Shown here in pieces: positions 1 through 9,434 of a DNA stretch of 41,696 nt. This DNA comes from Zygnema cylindricum (lineage: Eukaryota; Streptophyta; Zygnematophyceae; Zygnematales; Zygnemataceae): positions 9,099 to 50,794 of the forward strand of contig JBBHKE010002336.1 in NCBI GenBank assembly GCA_037447655.1, written 5' to 3'. The notes beneath the pieces are model-generated. The model searched no databases. It worked only from the letters and a program-made list of their open reading frames with translations, and was not told where the DNA came from. The stretch's first letter is position 1; each line of letters begins with the position of its first letter. The translations under genes were made by a program, and so were the position numbers.

Positions 1-597
1 ATTTTCTAGAAAGTAAAATATAGTTATAACAGCACAGAGTAAGATTTTTCACACTTTATTTTCACTATCACACTTTCCCTCTCCCCTTTCCGTTGCTGAT
101 GTTTTTTAGTAGGTTTCCTGGATACTTACTTTCACCTCCAGTCTCTGGAGACGTTAAAAAAAAGGCATGTACGCGCACTGCTGGTGCCTCTTTTTATCGC
201 TCCTGAGAGGAGTAAGGTTTTTTTTATCGAGAGCACACCCCGTAAGGTTTATTTTTCGAGATTCTTTAGTCTAATAACAATTCACAGTGTACCGCCCAAA
301 CAGCGAATGAAAAACGACTCATGCACGCGCCACACGAGAGCTTTTTATTTGGAATGCCCCACACGAGAGCTATTTTTTTTGGAATGAGGAGAGTCCTCGC
401 TATTTTTCTCCGTGGTCGTCACGCGCATGTACGGAAAAAAAATTGCAGAGGTCTCTGACCTCCACTTTCATTCATAGGTCCTTTGGATGATTTTTTGTAG
501 TCGTTGCCTTTCCCCTCTCCCTTTCACACTATCACTTTTATTTCACACTTTTTAGAATGAGACACGACAATATTGATATAAAATGAAAGATCTTTTA
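1..597. repeat. Perfect mirror repeat (string reversal, not reverse complement), cut by window start
   Basis: Base x equals base 598-x for every x from 1 to 261, so 1-261 and 337-597 are the same string read in opposite directions on the same strand. I checked all 261 pairs block by block and found no mismatch. Symmetry fails first at 262 (t) against 336 (g), leaving a 75-base centre at 262-336. The arms are of mixed composition, with all four bases and several CG and GC steps, so this is not the homopurine mirror type that forms H-DNA. Because the left arm meets the window edge, its true length is unknown. It cannot fold into a Watson-Crick hairpin. No gene is visible inside it. Confidence 0.97.
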
Positions 598-994
598 AAA
601 ATATTTGTTTTGACAATTTTTAGGTTTTTTTTTAATGGCAAGTCGAATGGGAAATGTAGAAAAAACGAAATCGGGACACCATGGCGTAAAGTTCTTGAAT
701 CAGTGACGTCGACTTGTCACAAGTGAGCGTGACGTCACAGTGTCACCAAACCCTAAACATCTACAATTTCACAAAAATCTAGACGTCTACCACTGTTGTT
801 GTTTTTGTTGGCGTCACCAATCGTCATAAGTTTCGTAGTCGGCTTCAATCGTCATCAGTTGTACCTACGTCTACAACCGTCACATGTCAAAGTTCCGATT
901 TCATTTTCGCACATTGGGACGCTCTTTAGAGTAGTACGAGGAATCTTCACTATAGTCCAAAATACTTTATCAACGTACCGATTACATGGGGACG
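598..994. other. Intergenic DNA without recognised gene
   Basis: No credible coding exon is seen. Positions about 700-745 hold several TGACG/CGTCA motifs close together, including two TGACGTCA-like palindromes. This resembles bZIP-type binding sites but may be chance. It is unknown whether the mirror symmetry of 1-597 continues into this stretch, because the partner sequence would lie before base 1. Confidence 0.4.
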
Positions 995-2285
995 TACCCT
1001 TAGCGTTTAAAAATTATTAGAGTTAAAAATTAATTAGCGTTATTGACGCTAATTTGAGTTTTTCAAGATTTCGAAGAAAAAAAAGTATACTCTAATAGTC
1101 TAAGGGTCAAGTTCCATCAGTCGTTTTTTTAATCGTATGGCCAACTTTACGGGCCGGGTTAAATGAGTCGATGTTCCATCACGAAGAGTCTCTAATCCAC
1201 GTGTTATAATTGAGTGGCCCTACGTGAGTTTTGAGCGGAAATTTAAAATCTTTTAAAAACGTCACACCAACAAATTTCACTTCAAATCTTCATTTGCGCA
1301 TAATACGACATAACTTTTGTACTTTCTCCAAAGGCCAATCTTTTACGCCAGTTTGTTTTAGGGTTCTTGTTTTCGAACACGACGAAAATCTTTTGTTGAA
1401 ATAGTGTGAAGAAAGAAACTGCGTGACGAAGGACCGTTTCGAGATTACATTTTTAATTTTCAGTTGCATTTTGATAAGTACATACCATGTGCAAATTTCG
1501 TCAATTTTCGTTGGATTTCCATCGTGACACGTAGCTTATTCGTTCAGCGTGTCACGATTTTTTTTTTTTGTATCTGCCAACCCACCTCCTACAGGTACGT
1601 TGGCAGCTACAAAAAAAAATAAAGTGAACGCCTCGCAGATGAACATCCGACGGTCAAGATTACCTCCAGGACCTTCGGAGAGTATTAGCAAGATTCTCTG
1701 TAATGTTGTTTCGCATATAAAAACAAAATAAGCGGTACGGTTTGGTACGGATAGTCGCGGAATTTTGTAAACTACCCCACTTTTCGATTGATGGAACTTG
1801 ACCCTAATTGATCCATACCGCTGATTTGGGTACAACGGATCTGCCATCGAGATCGCCACATTAAAATAGGTAAAAGTACAAAATCAGACAAATTGTACAC
1901 CGTCGCGTCCTTTTGCTCTAATTTATTCATAACTCTAATTTGGGTTTTCTCACGTATAATTAATACGCGATCAATATCATTACACTAAAATAGGCATGAT
2001 CTCATTATGCCTTTCATTCTGAGCGCATTTTTACGTGCCATCGCGATTATATTAATTCATGTTCCGTATTTTTTTACTCAACAAAGTACCATTTTGTACG
2101 GAATGACACGTCCGTACGCCACACTATTCGAGGGGATCTTAAATTAAAATTATTATCGCTAATTCACGAGAACCTTAATTAAAGTATAAAAAAAAATAGT
2201 GTTATTAATTATATTTTAGGTTTTGGGGTCAAAATTTGGGGGTGCCAATATAGCGTTCATAACGCTAATAACGATTGGTTGTGTA
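995..2285. mobile_element. Non-autonomous DNA transposon, TACACCG-TIR family, with a nested insertion
   Basis: The right end (about 2250-2285) carries the inverted-repeat end seen in the related copies at 15506, 29724 and 25893: an AACGCTAATAACGATT-type block followed by a decayed GTGTA terminus. The left end near 995 is degenerate. Internal sequence at 1865-2130 aligns by eye with 15683-15930 and 29880-30110, sharing a GTACAAAATC-type block and a CCACACTATT block. Removing the nested element at 1104-1803 leaves about 590 bp, the size of its relatives. No transposase is encoded. Confidence 0.65.
1104..1803. mobile_element. Harbinger/PIF-like MITE, complete, 700 bp
   Basis: The ends are inverted repeats: GGGTCAAGTTCCATCA at the left and its exact complement TGATGGAACTTGACCC at the right. 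Both are flanked by TAA, a three-base target duplication of the TWA type typical of PIF/Harbinger elements. It encodes no protein and is therefore non-autonomous. It sits inside the TACACCG element 995-2285. The right half is repeated at 16905-17357 and 30285-30740, and the left half at 26632-26858. Superfamily assignment rests on the target duplication and the GGG ends only. Confidence 0.75.
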
Positions 2286-2588
2286 TACTATTGTACGTTT
2301 TTTAGCTATGTGGACCATAAGTTTATACAAATTAATTGTTTGATACTAATTATAAGAAATCAGATTCATCGCATATACACTTCGATAAATGTGTCGGCTA
2401 TTTGGACCGTAAGTTTATACAAATTATTTGTTTGATACTAATTATTTGAAATCAAATTCACCGCATATACACTTCCCGCTAAAATATCGTAGGTTTAATG
2501 CGATCCCTATAATGTGGTGTTGACTACGTTGCTACTAATTTTATCAACCTAGTAAATTTTACGTGTAAGACAAATTTTTTACGTGTAT
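2286..2588. other. AT-rich spacer
   Basis: No gene is seen. A roughly 90-bp direct repeat is present: the block at about 2305-2385 (TATGTGGACC, TTTATACAAATTA, ATATACACTTCG) recurs at 2398-2478 with small changes. Confidence 0.4.
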
Positions 2589-3991
2589 GACAAAACATAA
2601 TTGACAGGCCTATATTTTTACATCAAAAGTGTTTTTGTATATAACATTCATTTTGTGGTAAAAGCATATCATGTTTAGTGGAGAGCAGCTAGAGGGGCAC
2701 GGCCATGTACGTATGTGATAGTGAACGAGCGAAAAACCACTCAGGTTCACAATAGGTGGCGATCATAGCCATCTAGGGGAGCACTAATGCTAAGGTGATT
2801 GAGGATGCTCCTTCAAAGTTCTTTTCAAGTGGGGATTGAAAAAAGGATCAGCGAGCTTCGACAAGTTGTTAATTGAACGATATTTTTCACCATTCAAAAG
2901 TTTACTGGGGACGAGGATCACCAATCTAAAAGGCTAAGCAGTATCTATCTTCATATTTTAGTCCATGTGGTAACAAAGAGTAATGAAATGCAAACAAAGA
3001 TGCTCGTAATAAATGATAATATAACGTATAGACAAAGATTCATCGTATGCATCGAAAAAATTTTAACCTCATTCATTTCGCGAGCATTTCGCAACAAGAG
3101 TTTTTTCAAAAGTAAAAAAGGATACCGATGGATAGATTAAAGATGAGTGAAAAATGTGAAGACACAAACACAGTCGACATAAAAACATATATTTATATTT
3201 ATAAAAATTTATAGAAAAAATAAATATATCGCTCTTTGATATTAAAATGATTAGGACAGTGATGGGCAAAGAAAATGGAGACAAATAGGAAGAATGTAGT
3301 AAAAAAAAAAAAAAAAAAAAAGCAGTGAGGAAAAGGGCAAATAATTAAGTTTTTGACAAAGACGAAAAATACGAGGAAGATGGAAAGAATTAGGTTAAAT
3401 TTTTTGTTGTGATGATTGATGCACACCAAGGATTTAAAGTGTGGGTGTTTATAAGAAAATGAATTCTTATTCCTATATTTCATTTTCTTGGTTATAACAT
3501 TTTAGTGAATTTACGTTTATACGTAAACTACTTGTATTTGACATTTGAAAACAAATATATTATTATTTATTTGGACTTATTTCTACGATTGGGAAATTTA
3601 ACAAGCTACGAAAAAACCAATGAAACATATTTGCTTTGCGTTTATTTCTATTTCATTTTTTTTTTTTTTTTACATTGGTCGCATTTTATAAAAAATGGAT
3701 GAACTTATAGTCAAATAACACTTATATTCTTAAACATTTACATGTATTCCAGTATGTATAAAAGTGTAACGAGATTTTATATAAGCCACGAAGTTATTGC
3801 TTTAAGAATTTGAGTTTTGACCTTGCGCATATTTTTGTCGATTAACTTCCCCATGCGTATATTGTAAGAAAACTCGGTGAATAAGGTTTAAAGTAAAACT
3901 GTTTTTTTTTTTGCACAAATTTATGCTTTAGACACGAATTTTTAAAAACAATGTTATTAAAAGAAAGGCAAAACTATTTGAAAGTAGACTA
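2589..3991. repeat. Segmental duplicate, copy A (partner 17360-18670)
   Basis: Colinear with 17360-18670 for about 1.3-1.4 kb, with substitutions and small indels. Shared landmarks include the block around 2650 (CATTCATTTTGTGGTAAAAG) and 17412, the block at about 2975 and 17762 (ACAAAGAGTAATGAAATGC), and the right end near AAACTATTTGAAA. A run of about 20 A at 3301-3321 is specific to this copy. No convincing gene is found. The copia target site lies 22 bp beyond its right end. Confidence 0.8.
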
Positions 3992-4008
3992 AGTGGGGTT
4001 ATTTACTT

Positions 4009-4013
4009 GATGT
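4009..4013. repeat. Target-site duplication GATGT (left) of the copia element
   Basis: GATGT directly precedes the LTR at 4014 and recurs directly after the other LTR at 10463-10467. A 5-bp duplication is standard for Ty1/copia integrases and shows that this is one intact insertion. Confidence 0.95.
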
Positions 4014-5063
4014 TGTAACTCTGAGACCTCCATAAGTCCTCAGAGTGGACAGCTTCCAAGAAGCCTCTAGGATAATCCTGACCCCTTTGTGTTTAAGCAA
4101 AAATAACTGCCACCCTGGCAGACAAAAACGCTGACCAACTTCACCCCTGTGAAGACAAGACTCCCCTGAGTCGATAGCAAAAAGAATCTCTGAATTTGCT
4201 CTCCTGAGCAGTAAGTTATGGAGGGTCAAAGTTGACCTTTTGTACAGAAGCTCTCTGGGAGAGAGGGTCCTATCTTCTAATTTTTCTAAGTCCTATCTCT
4301 CTCACAAACTCTATCTACTGATGTACGGAACCAATCAGAATTGAGTTCCGTACGCAAAAGTACAGCTGCCGGTGTACTTTATGTACGGACATTGTACGAC
4401 ATGGCCAAAATGTCGACACATGTCAAATCCGGATTCGGTGCCATAATCTCCGGAGATTCCACAATCCAACGGAATTTCGCCACGTGTCATCCGATGTGGC
4501 GATGGCCACAAACCGCCGAAATCTTCCTCCGCGATCTCGGCGCTAATCTCGGCCGTCCGATTAAAGTCGACTTTAATCGTAGCCGTAATAAATACATGCG
4601 CGGTATTTGTTTCATTTACGAAACAAATGCGCGGTACTGATTTGTGTCCGTACTGTAAGTCGTACATTTACATTTTACTGGATCTATGTATCCCGTAATT
4701 CATTTCAGTTAAATGGTTTATTGCGCGGATAACCATTTAAATAAATATCAAACTATTCAGTACGTAATACTACTGCTAGACTTAACGGCTAAGGCTACCG
4801 GCTATTTCCTATCTGCCGGCCGGTAGGTACATGGATCAAATCCTGCCGCCGGCACATACCTTTTAATTAAATAAATAAACCCTAACATAAAATTCCCGTA
4901 AACCTCAGGATAGCCAAGGTAGCCATGGCTCTAGCTTCCTCTCCAATTTCTCAGTGACTGCGACAAGTTTGAGAGTTGGAGAGAGAAGTTAGAGATAGAC
5001 TGCCTCGACTTCTATATTTCTTTTCAGACCTAGAAAATACTAATAAAACCATTAGTTTCTACA
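4014..5063 (-). repeat. 3' LTR of the copia element
   Basis: 1050 bp, TGTAAC...TCTACA on the plus strand. Nearly identical to 9415-10462. It contains a perfect palindrome ATTAAAGTCGACTTTAAT (about 4560) and a short stem in which TTTGTTTC pairs with GAAACAAA (about 4606-4626). Open frames inside it are identical in both LTRs and look incidental. Confidence 0.96.
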
Positions 5064-5076
5064 CTCCCCTTATTTT
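5064..5076 (-). other. Polypurine tract of the copia element
   Basis: On the minus strand AAAATAAGGGGAG ends exactly at the 3' LTR start (TGTAGA). It follows the pol stop codon (TAG, 5077-5079) with no gap. This is the expected position and composition for the plus-strand DNA primer. Confidence 0.9.
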
Positions 5077-8000
5077 CTAGTCAATCTTTAATTTCAGACC
5101 ACACTTCTCCCTGCAAAAAATTAGTTTAGGGGAAGGCACAGGTTTGGTCATCATATCTGCTACCATCTCACTATCTGGTCTGTACTCTAAACTGATTATT
5201 TTGTTTTCTACTTTCTCTCTAACAAAGCTGAGTCTGATGTCCATGTGTTTGGCTTTAAAATGGTGTTTAGGATTGGCAGAAATAGCGATTGCTGCCTGAT
5301 TATCACAAAATATTTTCTGCACACCACTCTTAAGGTGACCAAGCTCACCAAGCAAAGACTTGACCCACATCAATTCTTTTACAGCAGAGCAAGAGGCCAT
5401 ATACTCAGCCTCCATGGTGGACTGAGCAATAACCTTTTGCTGTTTGCTACTCCAACAGCAAGCCCCATCACCCACATATAATACATATCCAGAAGTACAT
5501 CTCCTCATCGGAGCATCACCATAACTGGCATCACTCCAAGTAGTGATGTCAGTATTCTCCCCACCCAAATGCAACCATAGATCTCTAGTTCCTACCAAGT
5601 ATCTAAGGACTCTCTTAGCTGCCTCCCAATCCTTCTTAGTGGGAGCATTTAGACTTCTACTCAGCACTCCTACAGCTGCAGCTAAATCCGGCCGGGTACA
5701 ATTCATAAAATAGATTAGACTTCCCACTACTTGCCTGTAAGGAATAGTCTGCATGAACTTCTGTTCATCAGGAGATAATTCCTCGTCTAAGACTATGACT
5801 CCTTCTTCCTCACTCCCCTCACTTCCCTTCTTCAACTCCATTGGAGTTGTACAACTATTAGCTTTATCCATTTGAAATTTTTCAAGCATGTTCCCTATTG
5901 CTTCTTTTTGAGTCAATCTTATAATTTTCCTTTTTCGGTCTCTCTCTACTTGAATTCCCAAAATATATCTTGCTTCTCCCATATCCTTCATTTCAAATCT
6001 CCCCTTAAGATCGGTTTTCAGTTTGTTAATTTTTTCCATTGATTTACTTAATACAAGCAAATCATCAACATAAATTGCAATAAATATCAAACCTTCCTCA
6101 TCTTCGAAAACATAGATTGAGTGATCTGAGCTGATCCGAATATATCCCAGACCGGTAAGAAACTCATCAAGCTTCTTATTCCATTGTCGAGGTGCCTGTT
6201 TCAAACCATAAAGAGATTTAATCAGCCGGCATACCTTACTCTCCTCTCCTTCTTCCACAAACCCTTCGGGTTGTCGCATGAAGATCTCCTCTTCCAATTC
6301 TCCATGCAAAAAGGCTGTTTTGATGTCCATCTGGTGCACTTCCATGTCTTCCACCGCCGCTAAACTGAGAAGTATGCGGACGGAGGGAAATCTGACCACC
6401 GGGGCAAAGGTTTCCTCGTAGTCAATTCCTTCTTTTTGTGTAAATCCCTTTGCCACTAATCTGGCCTTGTAGCGCTCGATTGTGTTATCTGGGTTCAGTT
6501 TTAGTTTGAAAACCCACTTACAACCGATTGGTTTTCGGTTAGGTGGACAGTCCACCAGCTCCCAAGTATCGGCTGCCATGATTGAAGCCATCTCCTCATT
6601 GATGGCTGTCTTCCACCGGTTTCTTTCTGGACAAGTCATCGCCTCTCCATAAGTTTGAGGTTCATCTTGATGAGATAGTTTAGTTACCTTGTTATTAACC
6701 TGTTTTTCTTGCAGTCTTTTGCTACTTCTCCTCCCCCCCTCAAAATCTGAGGCCGGAATAGATGGTTCTCGTGGATTCTTTCGAACAAACTCGGCTTCTC
6801 CCCTATCCCTTGATTCCGAATCAATTTCCACCACGTCTTCCGCTTCGAGTAGAGTTGTCACTGGAGTTTCCACAGCCGAGTCCTTTTCAGTCTGATTTGT
6901 TCCTGCAAGAATGTCATCTTCTCTAAAACCTGGATAGTTAGGAAGCTCAAAGTCATCGGAATTTTCTGACTCAAATCTGATTTTTACTGACTTCGTATAT
7001 TTGAAGGGATCTACAGACTTTCCTTCATCCATAACTACTAGATGCTTTACTAAGATTATATCTTCCCTTTTTAGATCATAAACTCTATATCCTTTAACAT
7101 CTTCATCATATCCTAATAAGTATCCTGGTTTTCCTTTAGGATCTAGCTTCCAATTGGACCGATCAGTATCTAGACTGAACACTTGACTGCCGAAAACCTT
7201 TAAGTGAGATATGTCTGGTTTCCGGCCTGTCCATCTCTCATAAGGTGTTTGATCTTTTATAGCTGAAGTAAGAACTCTATTCTTGAGGTAATTAGCACAG
7301 TTCATTGCTTCTGCCCAAAACCTTTTCCCTATCCTTTTATCTGACAACATACTTCTAGCACTATCACTTAGTGTTCTATTTAACCTCTCAGCTACCCCAT
7401 TCTGTTCAGGATTTTCTGGAACTGTCTTTTGGTGTTGAACCCCATCTTCCCTCAGAAAATCCTCAAACTGGTTAGAAGTATACTCTCCACCATTGTCACT
7501 CCTTACTCTCTTGATTGGAGTTTCATGGAGTTTTTCGCTCCATGCTTTATATTGTCTAAAACAATCCTCAGCTTCGGACTTGTTTTTCAAAAAATATACC
7601 CGGGAATACCGAGACCAATCATCAGTTATAGTCATCATAAATCTCTTCCCCCCCGGTGAGGGCACTTTAGCCGGTCCCCAAATATCTGTGTGTACTAGAT
7701 CTAGAATTTTTTCTCCCTTATAGGTGGCTGACTTAGGAAAGGGTAATCTGTGTGCTTTACCTTGAGCACATCCACTACAATCACTTATATCATCACTCTC
7801 ACTGAACTGAATCCCTTCCACCACTCCCATCTTTTTCATCTCTCTTAACTTATCTAGATTCACATGCCCAAGCCTCTTATGCCACATCATAATATCATGA
7901 ACACCAGCATAATAAAGTTTCTTCTTTTCATTAGTTAAGATCAGCCTAAACATCCCATGGCTACCTTTCTCAGCAATGAAATAGACATCATCCTCAAAAC

Positions 8001-8508
8001 TAGCAGTAAAGACTCCTTCTCTAGTGCTAGTAAAAAAACCCTTATCATCTAATACTGATGTAGAGATAAGATTTTTGTTCAGCTCCGGAATAAACAATAC
8101 ATCGGAGAATGTTAATATGGATGTCTTTCCTTCTACTAACACTTTTAGATCTACCGATCCTACAAGAGTAGTGGTGACTATCCTCCCATCCCCGTACTCT
8201 ATCTCTACGGTGGGAATCTTTCTTATCTTAGTGAACAGGTGTCTATCCTTACACATGTGCATGGAGGCACCTGAATCTACAATCCAGCCTGCTTCACCTT
8301 TCAATCCACCGTAAGCACATTTCTGCCTTCGTGGAATTTCGACCTCAATTTTCGCCTCCAACTCCTCATCCAAAAGGAGCTCATCGTCCTCGTCCTCGGA
8401 TTCAGCCTCAAGTACCTGTGTGACAAGGGCCTTTTTCTTTCCTCTCGGGGTACCACCGGTCTGCCCCTCCTTTAACCGAAGCTCGGTTAGCTTAGTGCAC
8501 TCTGCCAT
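5077..8508 (-). CDS. Copia pol polyprotein (protease, integrase, reverse transcriptase, RNase H)
   Basis: A 1143-residue open frame without interruption. Visible in order: aspartic protease motif DSG at residues 78-80; zinc-binding HHCC of the integrase N-terminus (H210, H215, C244, C247); DD35E integrase core (D275, D338, E374, with 35 residues between the last two); reverse transcriptase with D728 in its first catalytic block and YVDD at 813-816; and RNase H with D993, E1033 and D1069. All key acidic residues are present. The first methionine lies within the zinc-knuckle region that links gag to pol, so in the ancestral element this was probably the continuation of gag and not a separate start. 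The frame ends 13 bp before the 3' LTR. Confidence 0.96.
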   Translation of the reverse strand: MAECTKLTELRLKEGQTGGTPRGKKKALVTQVLEAESEDEDDELLLDEELEAKIEVEIPRRQKCAYGGLKGEAGWIVDSGASMHMCKDRHLFTKIRKIPTVEIEYGDGRIVTTTLVGSVDLKVLVEGKTSILTFSDVLFIPELNKNLISTSVLDDKGFFTSTREGVFTASFEDDVYFIAEKGSHGMFRLILTNEKKKLYYAGVHDIMMWHKRLGHVNLDKLREMKKMGVVEGIQFSESDDISDCSGCAQGKAHRLPFPKSATYKGEKILDLVHTDIWGPAKVPSPGGKRFMMTITDDWSRYSRVYFLKNKSEAEDCFRQYKAWSEKLHETPIKRVRSDNGGEYTSNQFEDFLREDGVQHQKTVPENPEQNGVAERLNRTLSDSARSMLSDKRIGKRFWAEAMNCANYLKNRVLTSAIKDQTPYERWTGRKPDISHLKVFGSQVFSLDTDRSNWKLDPKGKPGYLLGYDEDVKGYRVYDLKREDIILVKHLVVMDEGKSVDPFKYTKSVKIRFESENSDDFELPNYPGFREDDILAGTNQTEKDSAVETPVTTLLEAEDVVEIDSESRDRGEAEFVRKNPREPSIPASDFEGGRRSSKRLQEKQVNNKVTKLSHQDEPQTYGEAMTCPERNRWKTAINEEMASIMAADTWELVDCPPNRKPIGCKWVFKLKLNPDNTIERYKARLVAKGFTQKEGIDYEETFAPVVRFPSVRILLSLAAVEDMEVHQMDIKTAFLHGELEEEIFMRQPEGFVEEGEESKVCRLIKSLYGLKQAPRQWNKKLDEFLTGLGYIRISSDHSIYVFEDEEGLIFIAIYVDDLLVLSKSMEKINKLKTDLKGRFEMKDMGEARYILGIQVERDRKRKIIRLTQKEAIGNMLEKFQMDKANSCTTPMELKKGSEGSEEEGVIVLDEELSPDEQKFMQTIPYRQVVGSLIYFMNCTRPDLAAAVGVLSRSLNAPTKKDWEAAKRVLRYLVGTRDLWLHLGGENTDITTWSDASYGDAPMRRCTSGYVLYVGDGACCWSSKQQKVIAQSTMEAEYMASCSAVKELMWVKSLLGELGHLKSGVQKIFCDNQAAIAISANPKHHFKAKHMDIRLSFVREKVENKIISLEYRPDSEMVADMMTKPVPSPKLIFCREKCGLKLKID

Positions 8509-9434
8509 ATAGTGCTCGGTTTCTTACAAAAGTGACATAGTCCTTTGGGAGCCCTTGGTTCGAACTCATCGGCCTGTTTTTTCTGCTCCCTACCCCCATA
8601 GTTTCCGACCGGTTTTCGGGAATCCCTGTTCCTCCAATCAGTCGCTGTTGCCAAGGCTTGGCCACTCTTTCCTCCCCTTCGGATCTCAATTGTATTCTCT
8701 TGAACGAGAATCATCCCTACCACTGAGTTCCATATCCACCTTGAGTCAGGCAAGTCCTGCACACGGTAAACTATGTTCACGAACTCATCAGGTAACTTCA
8801 TCAGTAAACAGTTAACCTTTTCTTTTTCACTAAAATCTTTTCCCGCACTCTGTAGCTCCATGAAGAGTGTAGCTAGCTCATTGCAAAAATCCAACATATT
8901 TCCCCCTTTGTATACATACTCTTTAACTTTTTGATCAGCCAACTGTTGTTGCTGAATCGTACCACTTCGGTACATCTCTATAAGAGCCATCCAAAGATCG
9001 GATGCCCTTTCTACCTGCAAATGAGGACATGCAAGTCCTTAAGTGAGATGGCGTAGGATGAAGTGCTTTGCCGCCATATTGTTGAAGTCCCAGGTTTCAG
9101 TATCATTCTCCTCGTTCCTCGGAATAGGTGACATGAATGCTAAACCAGTTGCTATTGGTGTGGTCGCCTCCTTCTCCTTTCCTTTGTCCACCACCTCTCC
9201 TTCCTTTGTTTCCTCCGTTGAAGGTGAATCCTCTTTCCTGATGAATCTGCTTCCTCCAAACCCTGGAGGAATTCCAAGACTTGATGGACGCCCCAATCGT
9301 CCACTCACTATCCCCCAAAACCTTTTTTCGCATAGAGCTCCTATCATCATACTTTCCCAGTATATGAAGCCAGTTCCATTAAAGATTGGTACCCTAGAGG
9401 GTGGGCCCATAACCTGTAACTCTGAGACCTCCAT
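8487..9434 (-). pseudogene. Copia gag, interrupted by a nonsense codon and out of frame with pol
   Basis: The N-terminal part shows the copia-gag signature FNGTGFIYW with a following WGIV. The most upstream ATG (9432-9434) lies just inside the LTR; another, at 9405-9407, lies in the primer-binding site. An in-frame TAA at 9039-9041 interrupts it, and the same frame resumes with typical UBN2-type gag sequence (ASDLWMALIEMY) down to 8487. Near its end the first Cys pair of a CCHC zinc knuckle (CHFC) is in the gag frame, while the remaining His and Cys are in the overlapping pol frame one base away. This suggests a one-base loss. Programmed frameshifting is less likely because no XXXYYYZ slippery heptamer is seen. 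Confidence 0.85.
9400..9414 (-). other. Primer-binding site matching the anticodon region of initiator tRNA-Met
   Basis: The plus strand reads GGTGGGCCCATAACC directly beside the 5' LTR. From memory this equals the anticodon stem-loop segment of plant initiator tRNA-Met (anticodon CAT inside). The minus-strand element therefore carries its complement, with no gap to the LTR. The usual plant copia site pairs with the 3' end of that tRNA (TGGTATCAGAGC), which is absent here. The element is thus inferred to prime from an internally cleaved half-tRNA, as described for Drosophila copia and yeast Ty5. Confidence 0.88.

Noticed and set aside
184-387. 67-codon open frame in the mirror repeat
   Set aside because: It crosses the non-symmetric centre, has no recognisable features and no relation to the arms' symmetry.
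4335-4667. Open frames on both strands inside the LTR, repeated at 9736-10068
   Set aside because: They are identical because the LTRs are copies of each other. They have no family resemblance and overlap each other in opposite senses.
8508-8545. Programmed -1 frameshift site between gag and pol
   Set aside because: No XXXYYYZ heptamer aligned to the gag frame is present. A single-base loss explains the zinc knuckle being split between frames more simply.
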